Shown here: positions 11,080 to 22,742 of the stretch, one piece after another
Numbering within the stretch: the first letter of the stretch is position 1
Layout: the number at the start of each line of letters is the position of its first letter
NCBI RefSeq assembly: GCF_029784155.1
Contig: NC_073691.1
Coordinates: 51,876,490 to 51,940,489, forward strand
DNA from: Uranotaenia lowii
Taxonomy: Eukaryota; Arthropoda; Insecta; Diptera; Culicidae
DNA: 64,000 bases
Reading direction: 5' to 3'
The notes under the pieces: model-generated
What the model was told of the DNA's origin: nothing
Databases searched by the model: none
The model's input: the letters and a program-made list of their open reading frames with translations, nothing else
Made by a program: the position numbers and the translations under genes

Positions 11080-12887
11080 GTTCTGCTTGCAGATCAATAT
11101 CAGTTGCGCTTTGAATCGCGAGGGCGTTGAAGACTGTTTCAGGGTCTCTGGTAGGTTATTGTAGAGTTTACTAGCAAAGTAGCTAGGTTTCTTTTTCCCG
11201 TATTCCGTCTTAACTCAGGATAGGCTGAGATGATTTGCGTTTCTGGACAAACGGTGTAACGTCGTTCTCTCGAGGCGCAAGTTGTGGTGGGATTCTCTGC
11301 TTGTCAGGAGTTTGTGTGTAAACGTTAGAATTTGGAACTCATGGGCAACTCGAATAAGAAGTACTGAATTATTCATGCCATAGAAAAACTCAGAATTATA
11401 TAAATAGGGCAGCTTGACTGTCTCTTGAGGACATAGTTTTGAATGGTTTGCAGTTCCCTAAGGCGGCTTTACATGCTTTGCCCCACAGCGATACTAGGTA
11501 TTGTAACCTCGAGTGAAACAGCGCAAAATAAAAGTTTTTCAGCCTGTGAAACGCTGATATTTTCCATATTACACCACAGACCGAAGCGAGTGTTCGTTTA
11601 AGTTGCTCTATATGGGCTGACCAGCTTATGGTATCGTCCAGAAGTAATCCCAGATATTTGAACTGGCGCACTCGTTCAATTATCGTATTGCCTATAGGGG
11701 GATATACGGTCGATGGAATTGATGGCTGGTTGGCCTCAGCCATAACCTCGAAACTTGATTTGGATTAAGCCTCATCAGAGTTGCCAGGTTGTTATGACAA
11801 AAATGAATATTTGCTCTCTTTTCATTTCTCGAATATTTTAGCTCGACTTTCAACTATCGACATTCTCTACATCTTTGATTGCAATTTATCCAATTTTTGT
11901 CAAGTTCGCGTCTGGCTTATGCAAATACTTCTTTTCAGTAGCTAAAGATAAAATGTCAAAGCATGGTATCGTTTGAAACTTTTGGTGTTTAGGCAGTAGA
12001 GAGATAGATAAGCTGAAAATATGTATTTCATATTATGGTTCAATCACTACAAATTACAGGAAGTATTTTCATATTTCAAATCAAATCAAATCAAAATACA
12101 ACTACAAACCTGAACAAATTTATTAAATTACGGACTTGAGGAATGAAGTCAATACTAAACATGTAAACATTTTATGATTTTTTTTTTATTTGATGATGAA
12201 GACTTTCCAAAACATTGTTAAATTTGCTTTTAACATTAAGATGATTTTCAGATTTAAATAAAAATCAGTGCGAATATTGAAAAATTATTTGACCTGGCTC
12301 CACTGGACAGCATTCAAAATCAAAACATTGAAAACTCAATCGGTTTCTCGAAGGGGCGAATACGGCAATTTTGTCCCACGAAAATTGCGTTTTGGTTACG
12401 CCCTTTTGATAGGTTCAGCGAAAGCAGGTTACAGTCGAAGTATTGCTGAAGGACTTGCGGGTCTTTACCAATCCATTCACTATCTGGAGGGGGTTGGTGT
12501 GACTATATGAAACTATAGTGTCATCGGCAAAGAGCCAAACATTGCCATGTAGGTTCAGTTGTGGAAGATCATTGATAAAAACTAGAAACATCAACGGGCT
12601 TAGGTTACTCCCTTGTGGTCCTTCGTTGTTATGAACCTATCGCTACCTTTCAAAGACACGAATTGCTGTCGAGCTGTTATGTAGCTTTCAATTAACCAAT
12701 AAGACTGACCTCGTATACCATACCATTACGAACGCTTTCCTCTGGTCCAAAAACAGGGCACCAGCGTAGCTAAGATTGTCCAGGTTGTCATATACATCTT
12801 CAAGGAGTTCAGCAGTTGCTGCTAAAGTACTGTATCCCTTTCGGAACCCATATTGGCGTGGACTTATGATGTCATACCTCGATAGGT

Positions 12888-13850
12888 GAATGTATCCCAT
12901 TTACCCGAAAACCATTGCCCAGAATGAATTTTTCCCAGAATGACAAATACCCGAAATCAAACCCCAGAATGAACCATTTTCCAGAAAAAAAATTCCCCAG
13001 AATGCACCATTTACCAGAATTTTTTTTCCAGAATGGACCATTTCCCAGAATTGTTTTCCCCAGAATGGAACATTTCCCAGAATGGCACAAATCCCAGATT
13101 TTTTCCTCTAGTATTTTTATTTGTTTTTTTTTTCTAATGAATTCTTGTAAATTTCATATGATTCGAAATTCATTTTTTTAAAATAATTTTTTTAATGAAA
13201 CTACAACTTTGAAATTTTCCAACTAAATTTATTTTAGAACCAATATTGTGCTTAATTTATGGTTTGGGTACTTTAATTGATTCAATGCTTACTAAAAAAC
13301 TGTTTTGGTATCCGACTCCCCACGCTGCGCGTTTGAACTTGAAAGACGTTTTGCCCTTCACGCTGTCGCGTGGCGGACGGGGCTAAGGGATCACCCCTAG
13401 CTTTCACGCAGACCTAGGAAGCCCAGGCAGACCTAGACCAATGTCTTAGGGCCGCCGCTTCCGACGGCGGGTTGGCGACCACCTCGGATTTGGAAACTTC
13501 GGCGGCTTTGTGCCGCCTCGGCCCCTTCATCCTCGTTGGTTGCGGCTTTGCCGCAAAAGAATAGTATTATGAGAATTCAATTTTTGTGGAAAAAATCTAT
13601 TTTAATTTTTTGAATTTCAGGTTGGATAATATATTAAATTTTCTGGGAAATGGCAATTCTGGCGAAAATTTTTCTGGAAAATGGTTCATTCTGGTAAATT
13701 TTTTTCTGGGAAATGGTACATTCTGGGAAAAAAATTCTGATAAATGGTGCATTCTGGGAAAAAAATTTCTGGGGAAGTGGATTTCTGGTGATTGAAATTC
13801 TGGTAGTTTTTCATTCTGGGCAATGGTTTTCGGGGAAATGGAGTACAACC
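12888..13850. mobile_element. hAT-type MITE with CCCAGAATG repeat arms, 8-bp duplication
   Basis: The exact duplication CGATAGGT flanks both sides (12880-12887 and 13851-13858), as for hAT elements. The terminal inverted repeats continue as CCGAAAACCATTGCCCAGAATGA. Each arm (about 200 bases) is itself an array of a degenerate 24-30 base unit, CCCAGAATGnACCATTT in the left arm and the inverse in the right arm. No transposase is present. The middle holds a GC-rich hairpin cluster, annotated separately. The insertion site lies inside an RT relic, and the frame closes exactly on removal. Confidence 0.85.
13319..13556. other. GC-rich hairpin cluster inside the MITE
   Basis: This block of about 240 bases is far more GC-rich than anything adjacent. 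It holds four perfect short hairpins: CACGC-TGTC-GCGTG near 13359, CCGCCG-7 bases-CGGCGG (13452-13470), GGCGGC-TTTGT-GCCGCC (13501-13517) and TGCGGC-TTT-GCCGCA (13541-13555). There is also a GACCTAG word repeated near 13411 and 13430. I see no coding frame with known similarity. It sits between the two arms of a hAT-type MITE as passenger sequence. Confidence 0.7.
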
Positions 13851-14111
13851 CGATAGGTACTGACTTATTCTAGTGACAAGAAGTTTTTCCAGAATTTTGT
13901 TCAAGACTGAGAGCGTTGAGATTGGACGGTAGTTTGAATCGTCTGAGTTGTCTCCAGACTTGAAAATTCATTGAAGATATCTATCAGGATATTGGAGAGC
14001 GCCGAGTTTTGTGTTTTTAGAGTGTCCCAAATTTGTATGGGAAATTTAAAACTTGTGAAATATTATGCGCTGCATGCTAAAATTGTTCCTTGGTCTAGTA
14101 CAAGATCTCAC

Positions 14112-15236
14112 CAAGGTTGCCGGAAAAATTTCTGTGTTTTGACGGAAGAAAAATCTGACTTTCTGTGATTTTAACCAAAAATTCTGTGATGGATTTCTGT
14201 GATGCTTTTTCCATTAATTTCTTTTACATTTTACTTAAAAAAATCAATTAAAATTACCAATTTACCAATCAGGGGCCGTTCAGATACCACGTGGACAGAA
14301 AAATGAGATTTTTGACCCCCTCCTCCCCCTCCGTGAATAAGCGTGGACATTTGGCAAATCCCTACCCCCATCCCTGGATGTCCACGTGGACAGATTTGAA
14401 ATAGTTTTTTTAAATACTTACACATGGAATTTTTTCGACTATTACGTGTCTCTGAAAACTGCAACCTTTAAAATAAATCACCTGTAATTAACAAAACCTG
14501 TAATTTTTAATTGTTTTCCTTGAAAGTTAACGAAGATTCATTTATTATCACAGCAAATGTCCTGTAAAAAAGTTGTGTACTAAAAATTAAATGTCACGTT
14601 GTCATGTTTTCGACCTGTAAAATTATGATAAATGTCCTGCTCGTTTTTGTTACAGGACATTTGCGTAATTTTACAGGAAATAATTTTTGCTGTGTACAAC
14701 TTGACAGTTACACCAGTTTTTGCCTTTTTGTTATAGAATTGGCTGGTTTTGAAAAAAAAAAAACGAATAAGAATTTCCTGGTATAACAAATTTTAAAAAA
14801 TATTAAATTTGTAAATTATTATACTTATCACTTGCTTTTAAGTAGCTACTAATTGTTTAAAGTTAAACTGGAAAGCTTTGCTATTTCAAGATTTTGATTT
14901 GAACCTCTTAATATTTATTCACCTTTAGAAAATATTTTTAAAGTAAGTATGTCCACGTGGACATGACCCAAACCCGTACCCCCCTCTCCGTGGACAAGCG
15001 TGGACATTTCCATACCCCCTCCCCCCCTCAAGTTGTAAACGTGGTATGTGAACGGCCCCTAATTATCCAAAATTCATATTTACAAAAAAAAATTAATTTT
15101 GAAAAAACGTTCTTAATTGAAAAATGAAAGCTGTGAATATTTCCTAAATTCTGTGTTCTGTGACACAGATTCTGTGATGAAATTTGGCTCAAAATGCTGT
15201 GAAATTATAGATTTTTCTGTGATTTCGGTAACATTG
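14112..15236. mobile_element. hAT-type MITE, CAAGGTTGCCG ends, carrying a nested MITE
   Basis: The left end is CAAGGTTGCCGG and the right end, inverted, is CAATGTTACCG. The flanks are GATCTCAC (14104-14111) and GATCTCAT (15237-15244), an 8-bp duplication with one mismatch. Internal words such as TTTCTGTGAT and CACAGAATTT recur on both sides. The same family is seen at 26340-26701 and, in part, at 35520-35636. The element is itself split by the GGGGCCGTTCA MITE at 14271-15060. No transposase frame is present. Confidence 0.75.
14271..15060. mobile_element. MITE with AGGGGCCGTTCA ends, nested
   Basis: The ends read AGGGGCCGTTCAGATACCAC and, inverted, AGGGGCCGTTCACATACCAC, a near-perfect 20-base match. 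Inside each end are two further words, GTCCACGTGGAC and GCGTGGACATTT, in mirrored order and next to C-rich tracts. No coding frame is visible. The target duplication is unclear. It sits inside the element at 14112-15236 and is therefore the younger of the two. Confidence 0.75.
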
Positions 15237-15480
15237 GATCTCATGCCAAATTTGGGCCAGATAGGATCACGGGAAGCGGTCGCTCAACGAGCCTGAAGTT
15301 TCTGTGGGTTTTTAAGACATTTTGTTCGGGAGGAATATGAAAAGCCTAAACTATGACAAATATTTCATCCCCAGACTGCATTTCGCTTCGAGTTAAGATG
15401 AAAAAGTTATTAGGTCTAAAAAATGCGCTTACTTTTTTAAGGGTCATCACTGTTAATGCTGCGTCGAAATGTTCGACGCA

Positions 15481-15610
15481 CGTCCACTGATGGCATGGGT
15501 TCGATTCCCATCTCGGTACTGGGTGTCAAATGTTAACCTTAAGTTGTCCACGTCATTTATTGAGTCTGTAAAGCCTAAATCGGCTAAGACGGTATACGTC
15601 TTTTTTTTTA
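15481..15610 (+). mobile_element. tRNA-derived SINE, 5'-truncated copy
   Basis: From CCACTGATGGCATGGG onward it matches the SINE at 27033-27215 almost base for base, including the B box GGGTTCGATTCCCATC, the tail AAGCCTAAATCGGCTAAGAC and a terminal T run. The A-box half is missing. In its place is a perfect 9-bp-stem hairpin, TGCGTCGAA-ATG-TTCGACGCA (15460-15480). The tail ends in a small hairpin AGACG-GTATA-CGTCT followed by T9, like a Pol III terminator. Confidence 0.7.
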
Positions 15611-18102
15611 AATGATGATCTGACTTCGATTCGCACTTTCCGTTGGATTTTTTTTTATTTTCTGGGATGAATAATCCAATAGGATAAAAATCCCATATAA
15701 TATTTTTCTTGTTTCGCTTGAATTCGAAAGCTCAAGTTTTTTTTTTATGTCAGTGATGGGAAAGCAATCATATCATCTTTGGCGCAATGCACGTTTCAGT
15801 ACATTTTGTACTCATACTTAAGCTTCGATCGGCTTTTAAATTTTGCATCTTTTTTTTGGGTGCGTGTTATTATAATTATGACTAATAAATTGTTTTTATG
15901 TTTCTATTTCCAGGTACGTACCATGATCTGTAATACACCGGTTAAAGGTTTTTTTCTAAGGTCCTTGAATTTGAGAAATGGTATGAGGAATCAGGTTGAA
16001 TTGCATTTTAGGTATTGCTAGGTATGTATGTATTTATTTATATGATTCCGGAGAACTCAAATCTCTTCTTCATTAAATTCTTAATGTATTCTGTCATTAC
16101 GAACGAAAAATATGAGAAGGGGATAAGTTAAAAGGCGCTAAAATCCCAGAAAAAAACGGAAGCACTTTTTTGAGCCAACTGATTCGATTTACTCAACAAC
16201 ATACATACGCATCATGTGAAAGTTTTCGTTTGTGTAGAAAATAAATCGAAAAAGGTCTGAAATCAAAATCTAAAACAAAATAATCTTAGTATCTTAGTCT
16301 TCAATTGACTTAAATTTTATTTATGTATTAGAAAGAATTATGCAGTATTTCTTTTATAATTTTCGATTAAAAATAAAGACCAGCATCTATTCGAAACCTC
16401 ATTAGAGTGCCATATGATAAATGCTCCATACAACAGTGATTCTGATTGGAATATGCAATCCAGATCGGAGTTTGATTTTGTTTCCATTCCGATTGATCCA
16501 ACGCAACATATCTAGACAGATTAGCTGCTGATCCGGCAGTAAAAAGTGAGAGTCCTTCTCAACTCTGCCTCATACAACGAACTACCCTAGCAGCTTTGAT
16601 TGTACTTTAAAACCAACCTCTGCTGCTCGGCGATGTGTGGGAGAAGCAAGCAAATCAGTGCAGCGTGTCATCGAAACCATACGGCTTCATCTTTTTTTTT
16701 TTTTCGTTACCATGATTCCTCATCCGTGGAACATCATTCAGAAGCACTGTAGCATCATAAAATGGATGAGCTTTTACGTCTTATACTCGTGGAAGACCCT
16801 CTCTAGATGGGGTTGAAGAATGGAGGAGTATCAGTAGTTTAGTAGGATATGGATGACGTAGATGATGATGGAGATGGTCATAGAGCGTCGTCGTCGTCGA
16901 GATACCTTCCTCCATGTTATGCAAAGTTGGATTGAAACCGAAAGCCACACAGCCCTTTCCAGAGTCAGTAGCCCACCACATTTGATCGATTGTTGTATCA
17001 CAACAAAACGGTTTTGCTGCATAAAAATGCACTTTAGATGATTGATTTTAGCTCTTAGCTCTTGGACTTGGAGTGCACTGCTCACTTTTTTAGTGTGATG
17101 AACCAATGAAATCGAAAGCGTTTTCAAGATATCCACATATGTGATTCGAAAAATCTCACCTTATTTAGTAATTCGAGTGTGCAATTGAGGAATGGTCATC
17201 AGCCTGTCATTGACACAAGAAGCCGTTTTCGTTTGCGGTCATCACCTACCTTAGCTTGGATTATGGAATACTTACTGAAGAAGGTGCCCCATACTGGAAA
17301 CTGATCACGAGCCATTTTTATGGGTGATTCGATCCAGTTTTTTGCTTCCTTCTCGTAACTAACTCCTCATCAACGCTGCTTCACTTCAACGAAAAAGCCC
17401 CTTACGTTTAAGGGGACTTTTTCTGTCTGAACTCGTCTGTCTGTGACACAACCAAATTAGAGCCATGTCCAGCGTTTAGTCCACGATGTCGTCGTCGTCC
17501 ACGTTTGGTTGAGCAAATACACCCCGGTCGCGAAACAGTCCATCGCCAAATAGGGTAATTTATTAGTGTTTGGTTTTTTTCCTGCTGTCTTGAATAGACA
17601 ACGTTATGCCTACCGGTCGCTCCTATTGACTAATATGGTAGAAGAAAAAAATTACTCCAAAACCAGAGGACTTCGAAATTGTACCCCACCGACGATTTCT
17701 TTTTATGACATTTGTGTTAGTTGTGCATGCAAATTAAACATTAATCGATTGCGAAATCTTCATTAGCAATTTTGTAGTTCTCCCCTCATGTTTGGAGCTG
17801 CATTTGGTGCAGGGTTAGTTACGAGAGAATTAACCCGCATTTCGTTTCGTTTCTCGGTGCAAAGGTCATTTAGATTTTTGATTTTTAAATTAACAGCGGT
17901 AAATGATCAAGAATTGGTTCAGTTTGTTATGATTATTTTTAAAATTCATAGGAAAATAAATGAGTGCCATACAGAAATTGTCCTCCAACTAAGCCTGAAC
18001 TGCTTTCACTTGGTGAAATGATGCAGAATCGTTTGGAAAGCAGTCTGGAGCGTTTTTTTGTCAATAAGAAGAAAGTAGTTCCTACCGATTCAAGGAAACT
18101 TT
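15611..18102. other. non-coding, no recognised gene
   Basis: AT-rich with poly-T runs. The part at 16580-17560 is closer to unique, GC-richer DNA with GTCGTCGTC words. A short hairpin with stem AAAAAGCCCCTTA and loop CGT is seen at 17394-17424, its right arm carrying one extra base. Frames at 16781-17136 (minus) and 17566-18021 (plus) have no domain I recognise. Confidence 0.4.
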
Positions 18103-20187
18103 ATAAAGTGAACCTTCTTCAAGTCCACCACTCATCATGTTGGTCCTCCCGATCAAACGGAAAGTTTATAAAGAAAACTTTTCATGATGGTCCTCCCGAT
18201 CCAACAAAAAGTTCATAAAGTGAATCTCAAGAACATTCTTCTTGTTGATACTCCCGATCCATCGCAAATTCATAAAGTAAACCTTTAGAACACTCTTTAT
18301 GTTAGTCCTCCCGATCCAACGAAAATTCATAAAGTGAACCTTAAGAACACTTCCTGTAGGTCCTTCCAATCCAATGAAAAGTTCATAAAGTGAAACTTCA
18401 TAACACTTTTCACGTTGGTCCTCTCGATGCAAAGATAATTCATAAAGTAAACCTTCAGAACACTCTTCATGTGGGTCCTTCCGATCCAACCAAAAATTAA
18501 TAAAGTGAACCTACAGAAAACTTTCTATGTTAGTCCTCCCGATCCAACGCCAATGCATAAAGTGAACTTCCAGAACACTCTTCATGTTGGTCCTCCCGAT
18601 CCAACGCCAATGCATAAAGTGAACTTCCAGAACACTCTTCATGTTGGTCCTCCCGATCCAACGAGATCTCATAAAGTGAACCTACAGAAAACTTTTAATG
18701 TTGGTCTTCCCAATCCAACGAAAAGTTCATAAAGTGAACCTTCAGAACACTCTTCATGTTGGTCCTCCGAATCCAAAAATAATTAAAAAAGTGAACCTTC
18801 AGAATATTTTTCTCGTTGGTCCCCCCGATCCAAAGCTAATTCATAAAGGGAACTATCCTAACACCCTTCATATTGGTCCTCCCGATCCAAAGATATTTCA
18901 TAAAGTGAACTTCAAGAACACTCTGCATGTTGGTCCTCCCGATCCAACGATAATTCATTACGTGAACCTTCAGAACATTCTTCTCGTTGGTCCTCCCGAT
19001 CCAAATTCATAAAGTAAACCTACAGAATACTGCCTGTAGGTCCTTCCAATCCACCTTCAGAACACTTTTCATTTTGGTCCTCCCCATCCAACGAAAATTC
19101 ATTATGTGAATCTTGAGAACACTCTTCATGTTGGTCCTCCCAATCCAACTAGAAATCATAAAGTTAATCTTCAGAACACTCTTCATGTTGGTGCTCCCGA
19201 TCTATCGAAAGTTCATAAAGTGAACCTTCAGAACACTTTTCATGTTGGTCCTCCCGATCCAACGATAATTCATTATGTGAATCTTGAGAACACTCTCCAT
19301 GTTGGTCCTCCCGATCCATCGATAATTCATAAAGTGAACTTCTAGAACACTCTTCATGTTAGTCCTCCCGATCCAACAATAATTCATAAAGTGAACCTTC
19401 AGAACACTCTTCATGTTGGTCCTCCCGATCCAAAGATATTTCATAAAGTGAACCTTCAGTACATTCTTCTCGTTGGTCCTCTCGATCCAACAAAAAGTAC
19501 ATAAAGTGAACCTTCAGATCGCTTTTCATGGTGGTCCTCCCGATCCAACGAAAAGTTCATAAAGTGAACCTCCAGAACACTTTTCATGTTGGTTCTCCCG
19601 ATCCAACGAAAAGTTCATAAAGTGAACCTTCAGAACACTCTTCTCATTGGTCCTCCCGTTCGAACGAAGAGTGCATAAAGTGAACTATCAGTACACTCGT
19701 TATGTTGGTCCTCCCGATCCAAAGATAATTCATGAAGTGAACCTTCGGAATATTCTTTTCCTGTTGGTCCTTCCGATCCATCGAAAAGTTCATAAAGTGC
19801 ACCTTAAGAACAGTCTCCATGTCGGTCCTCCCGATCCAACTAGAATTCATTGAGCGAACCTTCAGGACACTTCCTGTAGGTCCTTCCGATCCAATGAAAA
19901 GTTCATAAAGTGAACCTTCAGAACACTATTAATTTTAGTCCTCCCAATCCAACGAAAAGTTCATAAAGTGAACCTTCAGAACACTCTTCATTTTAGTCCT
20001 CCCGATCCAACGATAATTCATAAAGTGCACCTTGAGAATATTCTTCTTGTTGGTCCTCCCGATCCAACGCCAATGCGTAAAGTGAACTTCCAGAACACTT
20101 CACGATCCAACGAGAATTCATAAGGTGAACCTACAGAACACTTCCTGTAGGTCCTTCCAATCCAAGGAAAATTCATAAAGTGAACCA
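18103..20187. repeat. 57-58 bp minisatellite, about 36 units
   Basis: The unit runs CATAAAGTGAACCTTCAG, AACACTCTTCATG, TTGGTCCTCCCGATCCAAC, then a variable 7-9 base joint such as GATAATT or GAAAAGTT. Units with the shorter joint are 57 bases (19 codons), so runs of them keep an open frame on both strands (HKVNLQNTLHVGPPDPT on plus, MNYRWIGRTNMKSVLKVHF on minus). Units of 58 bases, shortened units (for example at 19020-19060) and point changes break those frames. I therefore treat the frames as a by-product of the period and not as proteins. The copies differ from each other by scattered substitutions. Confidence 0.9.
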
Positions 20188-22040
20188 CAATTGCCTTTGT
20201 TTGTTTGGAAGAGAAGATAACTTTGTAATTCTCGTTCGCTTCTGTTGTTTTTTAGTTCAGAATTCTACTGAAAAAGGTGTTATATTTATTTTAATAGAAA
20301 TTCTAGATTTAAATCGTTTATTTTTATTAGACAAGTGAATTAGTCATTCTGCCTTTTCTCAGCCAAAATTTGATTAATTTGCACTTAAATTTGCATTTAC
20401 ACAATATTCTCCTGTGTGCAAAAGAGCGAAAATAGTTTTTTCCCATTAAGACTTTTTTTTAAGTCTTTTGATTTTGAGAATCGACTGTATGATATTTCTC
20501 GAACCAAAATAATCATCACCTTCGAGTTGGAACTTCAAATTTGTTTGTTCAAATCTTCCAGAATTGTTTTAAAGTTGAGATTTCGGTAATTCAAACACCG
20601 ATAAACACCGTTTTGTTCGAAAATCTTCAACCAATCATGAAACATCAAAATTTCAGGACACCGCTTGTTAAAAATAATTACTAAAATGTATCGATTTTTT
20701 CCGACTGAAATAACGCTCAAAAGTTATACACACTAAAGATGATGGTCGAACCATAACGCCTGAAATAATTGACGCTTAGTTCATTTGAGGTAGGTTTTTT
20801 TTTTCAAAAGCCAGTCGTAAAATCCCGGCACTAAAGCTTTTCTTTCAACGCGCGGTTTTATCGATTGTACAATCTGTTCGCAAAAGGCGTGAGCTTGATC
20901 AATAATGCAATGCTGTGGTTCCGATATAACGGCGTATGAATAATTTGTTTTCATTTGTCATCCGATGACAAATCCCTTTTTAAAAATATCTTGCCCCTTC
21001 AGCGTGACTTAATCTTTCTCCGCAAAGTTGTAACATTAGTGAAGCCATAAAAAATTGCGAAAATCGGACATCAAGGTTCGAAAACACTTTTCTTGATGTC
21101 AAAATGATTTAAAAACTTTATAAATCATTCTGAAATGCTCAAAAATCGTCAAAAACGATCCAAAAACTGCTTTTATTATGAGTCATACTCATCTGCTATC
21201 CACATTTTTTTTATTCACATCGTAATTTTAAACATAACATTAACACGAAAAGCATTTAAAATTTTGCGGGAGAAAAGTGATAGCAATTCATAACAAAACG
21301 ACAAACCTGCTTGTTTTGTTGCTATCGTAAAGAGCCCACGAATCCTCATGAAAGGAAATAAAATTTAGCAAGGAAATTTCTGGACAAAGCAGCAAGTAAA
21401 AACAAAATGCGATTCGTGAACTAACCCTCCGATATCGGAAAAAGAGAGCGAGAGCCAGATTGGGAGTGTGGAAACGACTTTGGTCGAGTATTGTTGTAAA
21501 TATTATATCGGCACAGGGCAAAGTATAATAGATCCCCCTTTCCGATTTCCCGGATTTGCTCACCTCTGCCGAGAAAGAGCATGGGTGGCGAGATTGCTGT
21601 TTTTGCTGATAGTTTAATTCTGAATTCTTTGGATTTCTTTTTTAAAGAACATATATTTCAGACTCGAATAAGAATAAGTGCTTAAAACCGAATAAGAAAC
21701 AGGTTTGGGAAAGAATATTCCGGAATTACTGCATAATAAGTTTTTATGTGTCAATTTTTTTTATTTCCTGAAATCTAAAAAAATGTTAAGGGCTACCATT
21801 TTCGGTTCAAAGCATGGCATCACTTTTTTAATTGTACTTTCTCTGCTATTTAAACGCTTTTAGAGTTAGACCACTTTGAACATTGAAATTATTAAAATGT
21901 ACAACTTTATATGACCTTTCAATCCATGATTTTTTTTTTCTGCTGCTGAAGTAATCTCGTATTTCAAACATTTTTCACTAAAAAATCACTTTTACAACAA
22001 AAATCAATTTGATGATATTCGATGTAGACTTATAGAATCC
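20188..22040. other. non-coding, no recognised gene
   Basis: AT-rich stretch. A somewhat GC-richer piece near 21290-21600 has no recognised similarity. No frame carries a known motif. Confidence 0.4.
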
Positions 22041-22618
22041 CAGCAAACATTTATGTAGCTATATTCTCATGCTTTTTTGATATACGTTCCATATAAATTA
22101 CAGAAAGATCGTATGAAAGTTGGAAAAACAGCATTTACCTACCAAAGTGGAGGCAATATACAAACATATTTTTTTTTTCTTGAGCGACGAAAACTTCATT
22201 AATTGGGCGTTACCCAACACTATAATCGTACCTATCGGAAGAACCAAGAGTGCGCAAGATTTTTCTCTCATAGTCTTCAAATCGTTGCCAGCTATTTGAA
22301 GGCTATTATTTTCCAGTTCTCTCAATATTTATTCAATTCTTAATATTTTCCAGTTCCCTCATTGGTCAATATCACTCAATTCCCATCTGATTCTTAGCCA
22401 TCTGGATTCACTGCTGATTGCAGAGAGAACATGAAGCCCACGTGGAAGCAAAATCATTTCAAATTTTACAAACATGGCGGACTTGCTATCATATCCGATT
22501 TAAACTGACTTCAGACGACATTTTATACGATCTTTTCACTATACAGTTGGAATTGCGATTTGCAACACCATTGTAAACGACTTAAGTTATCATTTGTGAT
22601 ACGATTTTATGTTTGCTG
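22041..22618. mobile_element. MITE with CAGCAAACAT ends
   Basis: The left end CAGCAAACAT and the right end ATGTTTGCTG are perfect inverted repeats. The right 300 bases, read on the minus strand, align with 46931-47205 on the plus strand. Shared words include CAGCAAACATAAA, CGCCATGTTTG and ATGTTCTCTCTGC. No transposase is present, and no clear target duplication was found. Confidence 0.65.
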
Positions 22619-22742
22619 TGGTCGTATAACGAGTTTTCAGAGTTTTCAAAGTCAAATTCATCCGGATTTTATGTGAAAAGGGTAGATTTTTTTGGCACTT
22701 TTTTTTTGTTTATAATTTTTTTTTTTCATTTTAAGATATCAA

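Larger units (their letters stand above)
11080..13965 (-). pseudogene. Jockey/CR1-like LINE reverse transcriptase relic, split by a MITE
   Basis: The minus strand carries RT blocks in the correct order from right to left. These are FKSGDNSDDSNYRPISTLSVL and LEKLLVTRISQYL (13965-13860), then QYGFRKGYSTLAATAELL (about 12845), a broken ALFLDQRKAF (about 12760) and FADDTIVSYS (about 12510). Downstream come VRQFKYLGLLLDDTISWSAH and LQYLVSLWGKACKAAL (11680-11470), then a C-terminal tail with LYNNLPETLK near 11150. Several stops and frameshifts interrupt it, so it is dead. The N-terminal endonuclease and ORF1 are absent. The RT is cut at 12888-13850 by a hAT-type MITE. Without the MITE and one copy of its 8-bp duplication, the frame reads straight from ISQYLS into RYDIISPRQYGF. 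Confidence 0.75.

Noticed and set aside
13319..13556. Horizontal transfer from a bacterium
   Set aside because: The block is only about 240 bases long, has no coding frame and sits symmetrically inside an insect MITE. A foreign origin is possible but not supported beyond composition.
18103..20187. CRISPR-like array, or a repetitive secreted protein on either strand
   Set aside because: There is no constant repeat with unique spacers: the whole 57-base unit repeats, with scattered changes. Frames break whenever a 58-base or shortened unit occurs. No signal peptide or start context is convincing.
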